From assembly GCA_947630695.1 (NCBI GenBank), contig CANRIM010000007.1:1-64000 (forward strand): a stretch of 64,000 bases of DNA, read 5' to 3'. The position numbers and the translations under genes are program-made. Below, piece after piece: positions 17,701 to 26,007 of this stretch (positions are counted from its first letter, which is position 1; each line of letters opens with the position of its first letter). The notes beneath the pieces were generated by a model. The model had not been told where the DNA came from. It did no database searches and was given only the letters and a program-made list of their open reading frames with translations. This stretch comes from an uncultured Lachnospiraceae bacterium (GTDB lineage Bacteria; Bacillota; Clostridia; Lachnospirales; Lachnospiraceae).

Positions 17701-17833
17701 CTGGTATGACAGCATACAGATCAATTCCTGGTCTACCGGCAGAAATTCTGCAGCGGCGGAGCGGGTATACTATAAAAACGGTGTTGCTGTCAAAGTAGAA
17801 CGGCTGAGCAATTCTTATTATCCGAAAGGCTGA
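14762..17833 (+). CDS. Secreted protein with eight GBS Bsp-like repeats and a C-terminal VanW domain
   Basis: A 1023-residue exported protein. Seen: a signal peptide at residues 1-25, then about eight tandem domains with a period near 100 residues, each centred on a VWS-x(4)-GQDD-x-x-WY type motif (near residues 62, 160, 261, 372, a degenerate copy near 472, then 572, 672 and 769), the pattern of GBS Bsp-like repeats. The C-terminus (about 850-980) is a VanW domain: NMSRALLSFNGLVVQPGETVSF, GGGICQASTTLY and HSQHSVYVPIGQDA. Repeats 2 and 6, and 3 and 7, resemble one another most closely. Known: VanW-like domains occur in cell-envelope proteins of Clostridia and have no proven enzymatic role. 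Start 14762 is chosen because AAAGGA lies eight bases upstream. Likely a wall-associated envelope or adhesion protein; no sortase motif is present. Confidence 0.88.
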   Translation: MKLKKLLLVMGVLMLCLYGRISMVSAAEDNHLSSFELGGNAPYYRVELSNLKLNGAYRDIRFAVWSEDKGQDDMIWYSARAGKGVYYVEIPLNNHDSNGKFQVHAYALMTDGRLQILNATTFSYQSSAAISVRDTSGTEKEFQVSVNSPKAVGGIQQIQAAVWSKAGGQDDIVWYNVSANGGAYTVKVPVLNHRTAGEYYVHVYARNWRGSMILLGTSSFSVNAAAKADVQVSMADRQHGRFQIKVSNISALSGMEKVQVPVWCSNDQSDIVWYDAIRQSDGSYIVNADIGKHKNHTGEYRIHAYVQMSNGIRNLAGNIVYEYLPQANDRYFTAVNACEQIVCTPLAQKSGFYHIDCSAPVLDQPVKRLEYAVWSDRDGKDDELWFTAELKSNGMYGADIPMDGFHDLGLFHAEAYALLNDGRRALIKSSTFTLGDPTVSRLQISNINLAAGTFRISLSGISNPESIRKVQVDLHTTAAGAKHYTYDVVSWSDGYYLDVNIANMNYEFGTYVAELKVTDITGKTKTAASASCDMKPKYTKINQTDYYNNETVRGVFLDNLVVPGGTSQVQFAVWSTAGGQDDLIWYPAETNGTYYYYYINISEHRTLGEYNVHIYATKKNGKQELIATQKFSINAQPSGKIRISNVDGTTGRMRVTVYDLAALSGIGHVEVPVWCSSNQSDIKWYMAERQSDGTYVADVYVGNHQYHFGKYTAHAYVTMRNGIRCFVSGTTANITANNFIRYEKLSDSTARITLMNAGGGRAQSVSFPTWSVANGQDDIQWYQGSNDGRNNWSVIVNTDNHRDYGDFVTHAYVIYNGWQTFANQIGYSLKGNDFTQKLGSFSTVSVNNANGTYNMSRALLSFNGLVVQPGETVSFFGVAGPCGFADGYKVAGTVQGTGYGGGICQASTTLYGGALRAGMTIVERRSHSQHSVYVPIGQDAMVSYGSSDFKFRNDLDRPVKIVTYVTGKQLNIEFWGVQPGWYDSIQINSWSTGRNSAAAERVYYKNGVAVKVERLSNSYYPKG

Positions 17834-17867
17834 CGGCAAGAGTAAAATAAAAAAGGAGGAAATTTTC

Positions 17868-18668
17868 ATGGGATTTTTGACAGGTAAAACAGCAATCATT
17901 ACAGGCGGCGGACGCGCCGTATTGAAAAATGGAGGCTGTGGTTCCATCGGGTATGGAATTGCAACCGCATATGCAAAGGAAGGCGCAAATCTGGTGATTA
18001 CCGGACGAAACGTCAAAAAGCTGGAAGACGCCAAAGAAGAACTGGAACGTCTTTACGGCGTCAAGGTGCTTTACGTGCAGGCAGATGTGAATGCCGGCGC
18101 GGATAATGAAGCAGTGGTCAATGAAGTGGTCAGACAGACCATAGAAACCTTCGGACGCATCGACGTACTGATCAACAACGCCCAGGCTTCCGCCTCCGGC
18201 GTGTCCCTGGCGGAACATACGACGGCACAGTTTGATCTGGCATTGTATTCCGGTCTATATGCGGTATTCTATTATATGAAAGCCTGCTATCCTTATCTGA
18301 AGGAGACCAAAGGCAGCGTGATCAATTTTGCATCCGGCGCCGGTCTGTTCGGCAACTACGGACAGTGTGCTTACGCGGCGGCCAAGGAAGGCATCCGCGG
18401 CTTGAGCCGTGTGGCAGCCACAGAGTGGGGCAAAGACGGAATTAATGTCAATGTGATTTGCCCGCTGGCCTGGACTTCCCAGCTGGAGCAGTTTGAGGAA
18501 GCCTATCCGGACGCATTTGCACAGAATGTGCATATGCCGCCCATGGGACATTACGGGGATGCGGAGAAGGAAATCGGCCGAGTCTGCGTACAGCTGGCCT
18601 CTCCGGATTTCAAGTATATGAGCGGGGAAACGCTGACACTGGAAGGCGGTATGGGACAAAGACCGTAA
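17868..18668 (+). CDS. Short-chain dehydrogenase/reductase (SDR)
   Basis: A 266-residue cytoplasmic NAD(P)-dependent oxidoreductase. Seen: an N-terminal Rossmann fold with a glycine-rich loop longer than usual (ITGGGRAVLKNGGCGSIGYG, residues 9-28), NNAQA near 105, a serine in FASGAG and the catalytic YAAAKEG near 167, and a C-terminal ETLTLEGGMG. A perfect AGGAGG ribosome site lies before the start. It is 34 bases after the VanW gene and 17 before the VanZ gene, so possibly co-transcribed. FabG-like in outline, but the extended nucleotide loop and solitary setting argue for another ketone or alcohol substrate, which cannot be named. Confidence 0.88.
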   Translation: MGFLTGKTAIITGGGRAVLKNGGCGSIGYGIATAYAKEGANLVITGRNVKKLEDAKEELERLYGVKVLYVQADVNAGADNEAVVNEVVRQTIETFGRIDVLINNAQASASGVSLAEHTTAQFDLALYSGLYAVFYYMKACYPYLKETKGSVINFASGAGLFGNYGQCAYAAAKEGIRGLSRVAATEWGKDGINVNVICPLAWTSQLEQFEEAYPDAFAQNVHMPPMGHYGDAEKEIGRVCVQLASPDFKYMSGETLTLEGGMGQRP

Positions 18669-18685
18669 TTTCGTGATCTGAAGAG

Positions 18686-19225
18686 GTGAATGAAATCGAT
18701 TACACATACATTGCAACACACACCAGAATTTCCGCGGTTTATATTGGCCTGTCTGTATGCTTCAGTCTGCTTTTTACGGTTGTATATTATCGGAAATACC
18801 GCAAAAAAATTGATGCCTGCGGCATGTTTCTGTTGCTGGCCTATGTAGGCGTTGTGTTTTCATGGACTGTTTTCTGCCGCACGATCAAGCCCCGGCAATA
18901 CTACGGACTGGTTCCGTTCTGGTCGTATCGGGCGATCCGGCAGGGAGCAATTGCGCTGATATCGGAAAACCTGTTAAATGTGCTGCTGCTTCTGCCGACG
19001 GGATTTTTATATCCGCTGGCCATGGGACAGGCCAATGCCAGAAGAAGCATTTTATTTGGCCTGAGCTGTTCCGTGCTGATCGAGCTGCTGCAGCTGGTTT
19101 TAAAAAGCGGTTTGCCCGAGTTTGACGACGTTTTTCACAACACCATCGGAGTGGCGATTGGGTATGGCCTGTACAGGAGCGTGTGGCTGCTGGTGCAACG
19201 GTGTGCGAAGGCAAAAGAAGAATAA
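18686..19225 (+). CDS. VanZ family membrane protein
   Basis: A 179-residue membrane protein with four hydrophobic helices. Seen: TVFCRTIKPRQYYGLVPFWSY near residue 55, ISENLLNVLLLLPTGFLYPL near 92 and the signature ELLQLVLKSGLPEFDDVFHNTIG near 135, the VanZ-like core (E-x-x-Q...R/P-x-x-D-x-x-D-x-x-x-N-x-x-G). Known: VanZ of Tn1546 gives low-level teicoplanin resistance; most homologues are uncharacterised. The GTG start at 18686 is the only reasonable in-frame start and has a poor, adjacent ribosome site. It is followed by a strong terminator. Confidence 0.85.
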   Translation: MNEIDYTYIATHTRISAVYIGLSVCFSLLFTVVYYRKYRKKIDACGMFLLLAYVGVVFSWTVFCRTIKPRQYYGLVPFWSYRAIRQGAIALISENLLNVLLLLPTGFLYPLAMGQANARRSILFGLSCSVLIELLQLVLKSGLPEFDDVFHNTIGVAIGYGLYRSVWLLVQRCAKAKEE

Positions 19226-19230
19226 AGCAT

Positions 19231-19266
19231 AAGGCAGAGGAAGATGTGTTTCCTCTGCCTTTGTTT
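19231..19266. terminator. Intrinsic terminator between convergent vanZ-like gene and fabF
   Basis: A 12-bp perfect stem, 19231-19242 with 19250-19261, then TTGTTT. Confidence 0.75.
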
Positions 19267-19293
19267 ATGGATATGAAAAATGTGTTCTGTGTA

Positions 19294-20499
19294 TTATGCC
19301 GGACAGCGGCCCACGATGATGCAGGAATTTTGTCCGCCGAAGCCCATGGCGTTGGACAGGGCTGCGCGAATGTTCTGCTTGCCGGTTTCTTTGGTGACCA
19401 GCATAAGATCGCAGGCTGCATCCTGGTGTATACAGCCGGTGTTGGGTGCCATTTGGCCGGTGGTTACGGCTTTGATGCAGGCAATTACCTCCGTAATGCC
19501 GCCTGCGCCCATCATATGGCCTGTAGCGCCCTTGGTGGAGCTGACAAATACGGGACGTGTACCAAAGACCTGATGAATGGCGTGGGTCTCCGCGATGTCA
19601 CCTTTGATGGTAGAAGTGCCGTGGGCGTTGATGTAATCGATGTCTTCCGGCGCCAGTCCGGCATCTGCAAGGGCCAGCTGCATACACAGCGCAGCCTGCG
19701 TGCCCTCCGGATTGGGAGAAACCGGATGATAAGCGTCCGTATTGTTGCCACAGCCCAGCAGTGCGGCAATGGGCACTGCGCTGCGGGATGCGGCATGTGC
19801 GGCGGTTTCTAAGACCAGTGCGCCGCCGCCTTCACCAATGACAAAACCATCCCGGCTTTGATCAAAGGGAACGCTTTGTCCGTTTTTAGACAAGGCCCCG
19901 GTGCGCACCAGACTGTCGGATACCGCAGGACAAAGGGCTGCTTCTCCTGCCATGACGACGATGGCGTCGGTCCGGCCGCTTTCCAAGAGCATAGCCGCCA
20001 GACTGATGGCGTCTCCGCCGGAAGAGCAGGCGGTGGTGACCGTCATGCTGGGTCCCTGAATGCCGTAATTGATGGCAAACTGGGAAGCTGCCAGATTGCC
20101 CATGGCCTTGGTCAGGAACTTCGGGCTGACCTGTGGGGTGTTGGCAAATTTCATATTGGTATCGCCGATCATGGTAATGCCGCTCAGGGCGGTTCCCATA
20201 ACCACGCCCACCCGCGTACTGTGGGTGTCCAGACCGCTTTCAGTTACCGCTTCCGCTGCGGAAACATAAGAATACTGCATGAAGGGTTCCAGATCCATGA
20301 CCATACGGCGGGGCAGATAGTCGGAAGCGTGAAAATTTTTGACTTCCGCGGCACGGTTTACGGCCAGCTGCCGTTCCTGCCAGTCAGGGATGTCCGCGAT
20401 GCCGCAGGCTCCGTCCAGCAATGCCTGCCAGTAGGATTTTACGCCGATGCCGATGGGCGTGACAGCGCCCATGCCGGTAATAACGATCGATTGATTCAT
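19294..20499 (-). CDS. fabF: Beta-ketoacyl-ACP synthase II
   Basis: A 401-residue condensing enzyme of fatty acid synthesis that joins malonyl-ACP to acyl-ACP. Seen: the thiolase-fold Cys-His-His triad: Cys in TTACSSGGDA near residue 162, His in NAHGTST near 296 and His in KGATGHMMGAGG near 332. The length is normal. It stands alone between two unrelated genes rather than in a fab operon. It may be a second FabF or serve a specialised acyl chain. The start has an AAAGGA site seven bases upstream. A 15-bp inverted repeat, TTGAA-N5-TTCAA (20533-20547), lies in its leader and could bind a fatty-acid regulator. Confidence 0.9.
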   Translation of the reverse strand: MNQSIVITGMGAVTPIGIGVKSYWQALLDGACGIADIPDWQERQLAVNRAAEVKNFHASDYLPRRMVMDLEPFMQYSYVSAAEAVTESGLDTHSTRVGVVMGTALSGITMIGDTNMKFANTPQVSPKFLTKAMGNLAASQFAINYGIQGPSMTVTTACSSGGDAISLAAMLLESGRTDAIVVMAGEAALCPAVSDSLVRTGALSKNGQSVPFDQSRDGFVIGEGGGALVLETAAHAASRSAVPIAALLGCGNNTDAYHPVSPNPEGTQAALCMQLALADAGLAPEDIDYINAHGTSTIKGDIAETHAIHQVFGTRPVFVSSTKGATGHMMGAGGITEVIACIKAVTTGQMAPNTGCIHQDAACDLMLVTKETGKQNIRAALSNAMGFGGQNSCIIVGRCPA

Positions 20500-20618
20500 A
20501 TACGATTCCTTTCCAAACGCTTAAAACAGCGGTTGAATTTATTTCAAAAGTAAGGATACGATACTCTTTTTTTCCAAAAATGTCAATGACTGTAAGGAAT
20601 ATGTCCATATTAATTTAC

Positions 20619-20647
20619 TGGACAAACGACGCCTCCTGTGCTATATT
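20619..20647 (+). promoter_or_regulatory. Sigma-A promoter of tRNA-Gly
   Basis: TGGACA (20619-20624), 17 bases, TATATT (20642-20647), about 19 bases before the mature tRNA 5' end. Confidence 0.7.
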
Positions 20648-20665
20648 AATAAAGTGTGAATGCAC

Positions 20666-20736
20666 GCAGGCGTAGTTCAATGGCAGAATATCAGCTTCCC
20701 AAGCTGAATACGCGGGTTCGATTCCCGTCGCCTGCT
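20666..20736 (+). tRNA. tRNA-Gly(CCC)
   Basis: A 71-base cloverleaf: acceptor GCAGGCG/CGCCTGC, anticodon stem TCAGC/GCTGA with loop TTCCCAA (anticodon CCC, reading GGG) and T arm with GGTTCGATTCC. CCA is not encoded. It marks the left edge of the AT-rich accessory island. Confidence 0.95.
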
Positions 20737-20742
20737 TTTTTA

Positions 20743-20769
20743 AGCCCTGCGGAAAGCAGGGCTTTTTTA
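20743..20769 (+). terminator. Terminator of tRNA-Gly
   Basis: Stem AGCCCTGC/GCAGGGCT followed by a run of T, six bases after the tRNA. Confidence 0.85.
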
Positions 20770-20884
20770 CTTGCAGCATTGAAAGTGTCGCTGGGAGATT
20801 TTTGCTGAAAAAATGAAAAACCAAAAGATACGGAAGACAAAAACGATGCGCTAAATGAGTGGAACTTGTTTAGACTAAGGACAT

Positions 20885-20900
20885 AAAGATAGCTATCTTT
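20885..20900. repeat. Perfect 16-bp palindrome upstream of the methyltransferase operon
   Basis: AAAGATAGCTATCTTT. A second inverted repeat, ATACTA-N7-TAGTAT, lies about 28 bases further on, just upstream of the -35 box. Either could be an operator. The remaining part of the 20770-21035 gap is AT-rich and shows no gene. Confidence 0.45.
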
Positions 20901-20949
20901 GCTCTTACATTTAATGCGGCTTTTCCATACTACGTTGTATAGTATTTTG

Positions 20950-20978
20950 TTGCAATTTGAGATATTTTGCGATATTAT
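20950..20978 (+). promoter_or_regulatory. Sigma-A promoter of the methyltransferase/defence operon
   Basis: TTGCAA (20950-20955), 17 bases, TATTAT (20973-20978). Transcription would start near 20985, so the in-frame TTG at 20967 cannot be the start codon of this transcript; the ATG at 21036 is. Confidence 0.65.
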
Positions 20979-21035
20979 AAAAAAAGAGAATTATGTATTG
21001 TTCTACCATTCAAAGGGTCGAAAGAGAAACAACAT

Positions 21036-22643
21036 ATGAGAGTAGCTGATTTTTTCTGTGGTGGCGGGGGGTTTTCTGAAGGATTTCGGCAAGCTGGTTT
21101 TGATATTGTGTTTGCTGTTGATAAATGGGAGCCTGCAGTCACAACATATAGAGGCAATAAGCCTGGAGTCAATGTACACCTCGATGATGTGATTACAATC
21201 TCAGAACTACCCGATGATAAGTTTGATGAAATGGTCCCCGACTCCGAGGTCATAATTGGATCGCCTCCTTGCCAAGCCTTTTCTCATTCTAACAAATCTG
21301 GAAGCGCAGATAAAACACTTGGTATCAAGCTGATTGAAGCATATTTGCGGATAGTAGCGAGGAAGAAAATGAAACCAGACTCGATTCTTAGATACTGGGT
21401 GTTGGAGAATGTGCCAGCAGTTAAGAATTATATCAAAGAAGAGTATACTGCTGCAGATTTAGGATTAGAGGGAAATTTCGTTTTGCGTCCCTGTGACGGG
21501 AATTCTGGGGAGTATAATGCCAAATACTTTGGGGCGCCGACAAATAGGAGACGATATCTCTGTGGTGAATTTCCAGCCTTGGTTAAGACGCATACTGATG
21601 AAACTGCAGTCACACTACGGCAGGTGTTAGAGTCATTGGGTGAACCAACAGAGACTGAAGGCGAAATAGAAGACATAAATTATCCGGGGTTGGTTCTTGC
21701 TAGAGAAAATGTATCTGATCAACAGTATGTCCACGAGTTAGCACCCTTTGAGTGGAAAGTGGCTCGTCGTCTGAAGCAAGATAAAGGCTATATGGGTAAA
21801 ATGTCTTTCCCTGAAAATCTTGAGCGTCCGTCACGAACAGTTATGGCAACAATGTCTGCAAGTTCTCGAGAAGCAATGGTCTTAGCGTATGGAGAGGGAC
21901 GGTATAGATTGCCGACAGTTCGAGAAACGGCATCTATGATGAGTTTTCCGATCGATTATCGTTTCTATGGTATTTCACGTGGCATCAAACACACATTAGT
22001 AGGAAATGCGGTTCCACCAAAACTGTCATATGCAATCGCGAAAGCTATTGCATTGGATGCGGGTGAGCCGATACCAGATGCCTATATACCGATTAGACAT
22101 GATTCGGAGGTGGAATTCTTCGATCTGAATGGCACGACATGCGAACTTAATGTTGAAAAGCCTCGTCACAAGGATGCAAAATTCAAATATCATATCCCAT
22201 ATTTAATATACTATTCGTATCGGGTCGAATTGACGAATTACCATTCGGATTTTGAATGTCATTCATATAAATGGAAAGCCGAGATTCATTATAGTCAAGG
22301 AAAGGATAAAGCAAGAAAGTATCTTCCTAGTATAACAAAAAAATATTTTACGGATGATTTTTTTAAAATAATCGATACATATATTCGAGATACTTCGAAG
22401 AGTATGCCGTCAACAACCAATTATTTTCAAAAGCTGTATTGCATGACGACTGACCAACGAAAGGCTGTCAACAAGCTAGGTCCATTTGAGTTGTTGGGCA
22501 GTATTAGGAAATTCATTGATAATAATATTACAGAAGAAAAGCAAAAAGAATTGGTGAAAGTAAACTCTCCGTCAATGCAACTTCCTTATGCGACAATAGT
22601 CGGTTATTACATTTTGTCAAGAATAGTTAATGGGATGCACTGA
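21036..22643 (+). CDS. DNA (cytosine-5-)-methyltransferase
   Basis: A 535-residue C5 methylase that would protect host DNA by methylating a cytosine within a specific site. Seen: motif I VADFFCGGGGFSEGF at residues 3-17 (SAM binding), motif IV GSPPCQAFSHSN with the catalytic Cys near residue 78, motif VI WVLENVPA near 132, motif VIII TNRRRYLCGEF near 170, and motifs IX-X with LTNSP-region TVRETASMMSFP and HTLVGNAVPPKL near 330. The last 170 residues extend beyond a normal M.HhaI-type enzyme and match nothing I know. Start 21036 is chosen from the promoter position and the N-terminal motif. First gene of the cassette, with AT-rich codon use unlike the flanks; a 107-base gap separates it from the ParB-like gene. 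Target site unknown. Confidence 0.93.
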   Translation: MRVADFFCGGGGFSEGFRQAGFDIVFAVDKWEPAVTTYRGNKPGVNVHLDDVITISELPDDKFDEMVPDSEVIIGSPPCQAFSHSNKSGSADKTLGIKLIEAYLRIVARKKMKPDSILRYWVLENVPAVKNYIKEEYTAADLGLEGNFVLRPCDGNSGEYNAKYFGAPTNRRRYLCGEFPALVKTHTDETAVTLRQVLESLGEPTETEGEIEDINYPGLVLARENVSDQQYVHELAPFEWKVARRLKQDKGYMGKMSFPENLERPSRTVMATMSASSREAMVLAYGEGRYRLPTVRETASMMSFPIDYRFYGISRGIKHTLVGNAVPPKLSYAIAKAIALDAGEPIPDAYIPIRHDSEVEFFDLNGTTCELNVEKPRHKDAKFKYHIPYLIYYSYRVELTNYHSDFECHSYKWKAEIHYSQGKDKARKYLPSITKKYFTDDFFKIIDTYIRDTSKSMPSTTNYFQKLYCMTTDQRKAVNKLGPFELLGSIRKFIDNNITEEKQKELVKVNSPSMQLPYATIVGYYILSRIVNGMH

Positions 22644-22750
22644 TGCTCAGAGAGTCTGAAGTGATAGATACCTAAGTCGATTTTGGCTTTTCGATTATAT
22701 AGGCATAATTATTATTATCAAATATAGAAAACAATGAAAGGATTATAAAG

Positions 22751-24058
22751 ATGCCGGTTATTAACAGAGACTTTCCATTATCTGCTGCAGCACGTAAAGA
22801 ACACTTGGACGAAATCAGAAAGGGACCAAGTATTAGTACTATGAAAGTGCCGGGACATGGTTCTCTTCCAGTGTTCAGAATACCTTTGCAATATTTGTCC
22901 TATAATCCATACAATACACGTTTTTTGTCTCAAGCAAAGACATGGCAGAAACGGCTAGGTCGTCGACTTAGCAACGAAAGGCCAGAGGATGTGGCAAAAA
23001 TCGAAGAGTTCCTTTGGTCATATAAAAAAGAAAAAAATGAAAGTACAATCAAATCTCTGATAAGAGAAGGACAATTGCAGCCGGGAGTAGTTACAGTTGA
23101 TGGTTTGATACTTGCGGGTAACCGCAGATTTAGGTTATTGAATGAAATCGACAGGAATCCAAGTGAATATAATAATAACGCTAATATCTCTGGTTTAAAA
23201 TTCTTTGAAGCAGCAATTCTTGATACAGTCCTTACCGAGAAAGATATCGTAAGATACGAATCCTTTTATCAATATGGGGCAGAAGATAAGGTTGATTATG
23301 ATCCTATACAAAAGTATATTGCTGCGAAAGAACAAAAAGAATATGGCTTTGCTCGTAGTGAAATAGCAGCTAATTTCGCGGCGCTTACCAATGGCGATGA
23401 GAAGATCGTTCAAAAATGGTTAGATGTTTATGACCTTATGGCAGAGTACTTGGATTATATTGGCGAGCCAGAAATATATACTGCTCTATCAGGAAATGAG
23501 GAGTCATTTTTAAACCTGCTTGATACTAAGAAGAGCCTAGAACGTGGAAGAACAAAAAATGAGAGTTGGGATTATGATGAAATGGACATTTCAGATTTGC
23601 AGCTTAGATATTTCGATTATATCAGGATTGGGAAAAGCACTCACGATTTTCGAATCTTTAAAAAAATTTTCTTAAATAGAGATAGATGGGTCAGTTTTAA
23701 TGCAGATGTTCAAGATGTCGTAAGTGAAGCATCTGAAGAAGTGCCAGACATTGACGAATACAGAAGAAAGTATCCGGAAGAAACTGAGGATAGGATTTCC
23801 GAGATTCGAAATAATGATTTTCGAGATAAGGCGGAAAAACCATTAAATCAATTATATGGATCAGAAAATGCCTTTCTGGTAAGTAAATCAGATGAAGAAA
23901 CACCTTTGAAAACAGCGCAGCAAGCTTATCAAAAATTAGAAAAACTATTGACACTAATTGAAAATGGAACTGATAAGGTTGTGGATATCGATGAATTACT
24001 AAGTTCGGTTAAGGATATCCAGAAAATCGTTGGGAAAATCAAAATGAAAATTGATTAG
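22751..24058 (+). CDS. ParB/Srx-superfamily protein of the defence cassette
   Basis: A 435-residue protein. Seen: a ParB-like N-terminal domain at about residues 36-130, with PLQYLSYNPYNTRF (the position of the ParB N-P-R entry motif), SLIREGQLQPGVVTVDG and LILAGNRRFRLLNEI (the nucleotide-binding box, normally GxRR). The middle (residues 165-240) is a helical HTH-like segment, FARSEIAANFAALTNGDEKIVQKWLDVYDL, as in ParB/KorB spacer domains. The acidic C-terminal part ends in a predicted coiled coil. Known: ParB-fold proteins can act as CTP switches, kinases or nucleases and occur in several defence and DNA-modification clusters. Here it may load or regulate the helicase. It ends 8 bases before the helicase gene. 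No centromere or ParA is nearby, so chromosome partition is unlikely. Confidence 0.8.
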   Translation: MPVINRDFPLSAAARKEHLDEIRKGPSISTMKVPGHGSLPVFRIPLQYLSYNPYNTRFLSQAKTWQKRLGRRLSNERPEDVAKIEEFLWSYKKEKNESTIKSLIREGQLQPGVVTVDGLILAGNRRFRLLNEIDRNPSEYNNNANISGLKFFEAAILDTVLTEKDIVRYESFYQYGAEDKVDYDPIQKYIAAKEQKEYGFARSEIAANFAALTNGDEKIVQKWLDVYDLMAEYLDYIGEPEIYTALSGNEESFLNLLDTKKSLERGRTKNESWDYDEMDISDLQLRYFDYIRIGKSTHDFRIFKKIFLNRDRWVSFNADVQDVVSEASEEVPDIDEYRRKYPEETEDRISEIRNNDFRDKAEKPLNQLYGSENAFLVSKSDEETPLKTAQQAYQKLEKLLTLIENGTDKVVDIDELLSSVKDIQKIVGKIKMKID

Positions 24059-24066
24059 GTAATATA

Positions 24067-26007
24067 ATGAGAATACAAATTAGTAGCGAAGCTGACAACT
24101 CATTCATCATCACACCAATTGATTTTCATCTGACAGACATCAGAGGAATCAAGGTATATATTAAAAACCTGAATGGTGGGTATATTGATGGTGATAAGGT
24201 TATTATTCCTATCTTGAATGCGGATGTTCTTGAATTATACCACAAAGCAGTCAAATTGTTTGAAAACAGATTTGGTTGTCAAATCGAACAGGATAGCAAT
24301 GCAGGCACACTTTTGTCAGATGCAGCTGATGAGGAGGAGCGATTTCGTGCATTTTCAGCCAAAGCAAATGCAATCAGGAATAATGACATTGATAGTAGTG
24401 AATTGATAGCGTTTGTTGCTTCCATTGAGCAGGATACATTTATTCGTACTCTGAAACCTTTTCAGTTATTATCGGCATATCATCTTGCTTTTTCCCATAA
24501 CGCTTGCAACTTTTCTGTTCCTGGTGCGGGAAAAACATCTACTGTGTTAGGTGCATATGCGTTTCTGCATGGCAAGGGAGAAATTGAAAAACTTCTTGTA
24601 ATTGGTCCGTTGGCTTCTTTTCTTGCATGGAAGAATGAATTCTTTTACTGTTTTGGGAGAAAACCAAAAGTATTTGAGATAACAGGCGCAGTTTCAGAAA
24701 GTTTGGTTAAGGGCACGTTAATGCGCTCTGAAGTTGATTATGACTTGATATTGGTCAGTTATGGAAGCATAAATCGACGTCTTGAGGCGCTTTTGTTCTT
24801 CCTTCGAAACAATAAAACAATGGTTGTTCTGGACGAAGCTCATAGAATTAAGAATGTTGAAGATGGAGTCCAAAGTCAGGCTACGCTTCAACTGGCACCT
24901 GATGCAAAGGCAAGGGTAGTGTTGACCGGAACTCCTGCACCGAATGGTTATGTTGACTTGTATAACTTATATAAGTTCATTTGGCCTGCGCATAATATCA
25001 TTGGTTTCTCAGTTCCTCAGTTGGCTAATATGAGTAAACATGAGAGTGATTCCAGGGTCGACGAATTGATAACTAGGATTGCTCCATTCTATATTCGTAT
25101 AAAAAAAAGTGATTTGGGATTACCGGAACCTAGCTTTATTCCGCCAATTTATGTCAAAATGTCTCCTGTTCAGGAGAAAATTTATGATGCCATAGCAAAG
25201 ATGGCAGTAGGTAAACTAGAAAACGGAACCGCTAGTAAAGTTTCCCGATTATCTGCAATTATAAGATTGCGGCAAGCGGCAACTAACCCATCACTATTGA
25301 ATCGAGGATTGGATGACTATTTTGAAACAATCGATGAGCCATATAATAGAGTGGAATTAGACAGCAGTCTTAATGTAAGTGATGAAATCCTTGAACTAAT
25401 CATGGTTTATCACGAACTTGAACTTCCTAATAAATTTCTAGAAGCAGAGGCAATTGCACGTAAAATTTTAGATGATGGTGGCAAGCTTGTCGTGTGGTGT
25501 GAATTCATTGGCACATGTGATGATTTGAGCAATTATTTTAAGAGTATTGGTATCGATAATCGGATTCTTTATGGAAAAACAGGATATGAAGAACGTGAAG
25601 AAATTATTAATGAGTTCACGGACAAGGATAATCCATCAGCATTTAGTGTTGTTATAGCAAATCCACATGCAGTTGGAGAATCGATCTCACTTCATACGAC
25701 ATGCCATAATGCTTTGTATCTAGAACAAAGTTTCAATGCCGGGACTTATATGCAATCCAAAGACAGAATCCACCGTGTAGGTTTATCTCCTAGTGATGTT
25801 ACAAGCTACTATTATCTACATTCTAAGGGTACGATCGATGAAACAATCTATGATCGTGTCAATCTCAAGGAAAAAAGAATGCTTGAATTGATTGAAAGCC
25901 AGGAGATTCCGCTGATTGTTGATAATCAAGATTTCCTGGAAGACAATGAAGATGATATAAAGGCTATTATTCGAGGTTATTATGAGTTCAGAAACAAACA
26001 TATTTGA
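24067..26007 (+). CDS. SNF2-type DEAH helicase/translocase
   Basis: A 646-residue superfamily-2 ATPase of the Swi2/Snf2 type, expected to translocate on double-stranded DNA. Seen: a Q-motif-like KPFQLLSAYHLAF, Walker A VPGAGKTS near residue 151, motif Ia GPLASFLAWKNEF, DEAH box VVLDEAHRIKN near 254, motif III LTGTPAPNG near 286, motif V SISLHTTCHNALYLEQ and motif VI QSKDRIHRVG near 565. An N-terminal domain of about 125 residues precedes the helicase core and is not recognisable. Fourth-to-last residues overlap the next gene by 26 bases, so its product is probably made in coupled amounts with the DUF3883 protein. Similar helicases power restriction-like systems (DISARM, Dpd and type III/I-like enzymes). 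Confidence 0.9.
   Translation: MRIQISSEADNSFIITPIDFHLTDIRGIKVYIKNLNGGYIDGDKVIIPILNADVLELYHKAVKLFENRFGCQIEQDSNAGTLLSDAADEEERFRAFSAKANAIRNNDIDSSELIAFVASIEQDTFIRTLKPFQLLSAYHLAFSHNACNFSVPGAGKTSTVLGAYAFLHGKGEIEKLLVIGPLASFLAWKNEFFYCFGRKPKVFEITGAVSESLVKGTLMRSEVDYDLILVSYGSINRRLEALLFFLRNNKTMVVLDEAHRIKNVEDGVQSQATLQLAPDAKARVVLTGTPAPNGYVDLYNLYKFIWPAHNIIGFSVPQLANMSKHESDSRVDELITRIAPFYIRIKKSDLGLPEPSFIPPIYVKMSPVQEKIYDAIAKMAVGKLENGTASKVSRLSAIIRLRQAATNPSLLNRGLDDYFETIDEPYNRVELDSSLNVSDEILELIMVYHELELPNKFLEAEAIARKILDDGGKLVVWCEFIGTCDDLSNYFKSIGIDNRILYGKTGYEEREEIINEFTDKDNPSAFSVVIANPHAVGESISLHTTCHNALYLEQSFNAGTYMQSKDRIHRVGLSPSDVTSYYYLHSKGTIDETIYDRVNLKEKRMLELIESQEIPLIVDNQDFLEDNEDDIKAIIRGYYEFRNKHI

Noticed and set aside
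20967..21035. In-frame TTG start giving a longer methyltransferase
   Set aside because: It overlaps the -10 region of the only good promoter, so it could not be on the transcript; methylase motif I begins three residues after the ATG at 21036.
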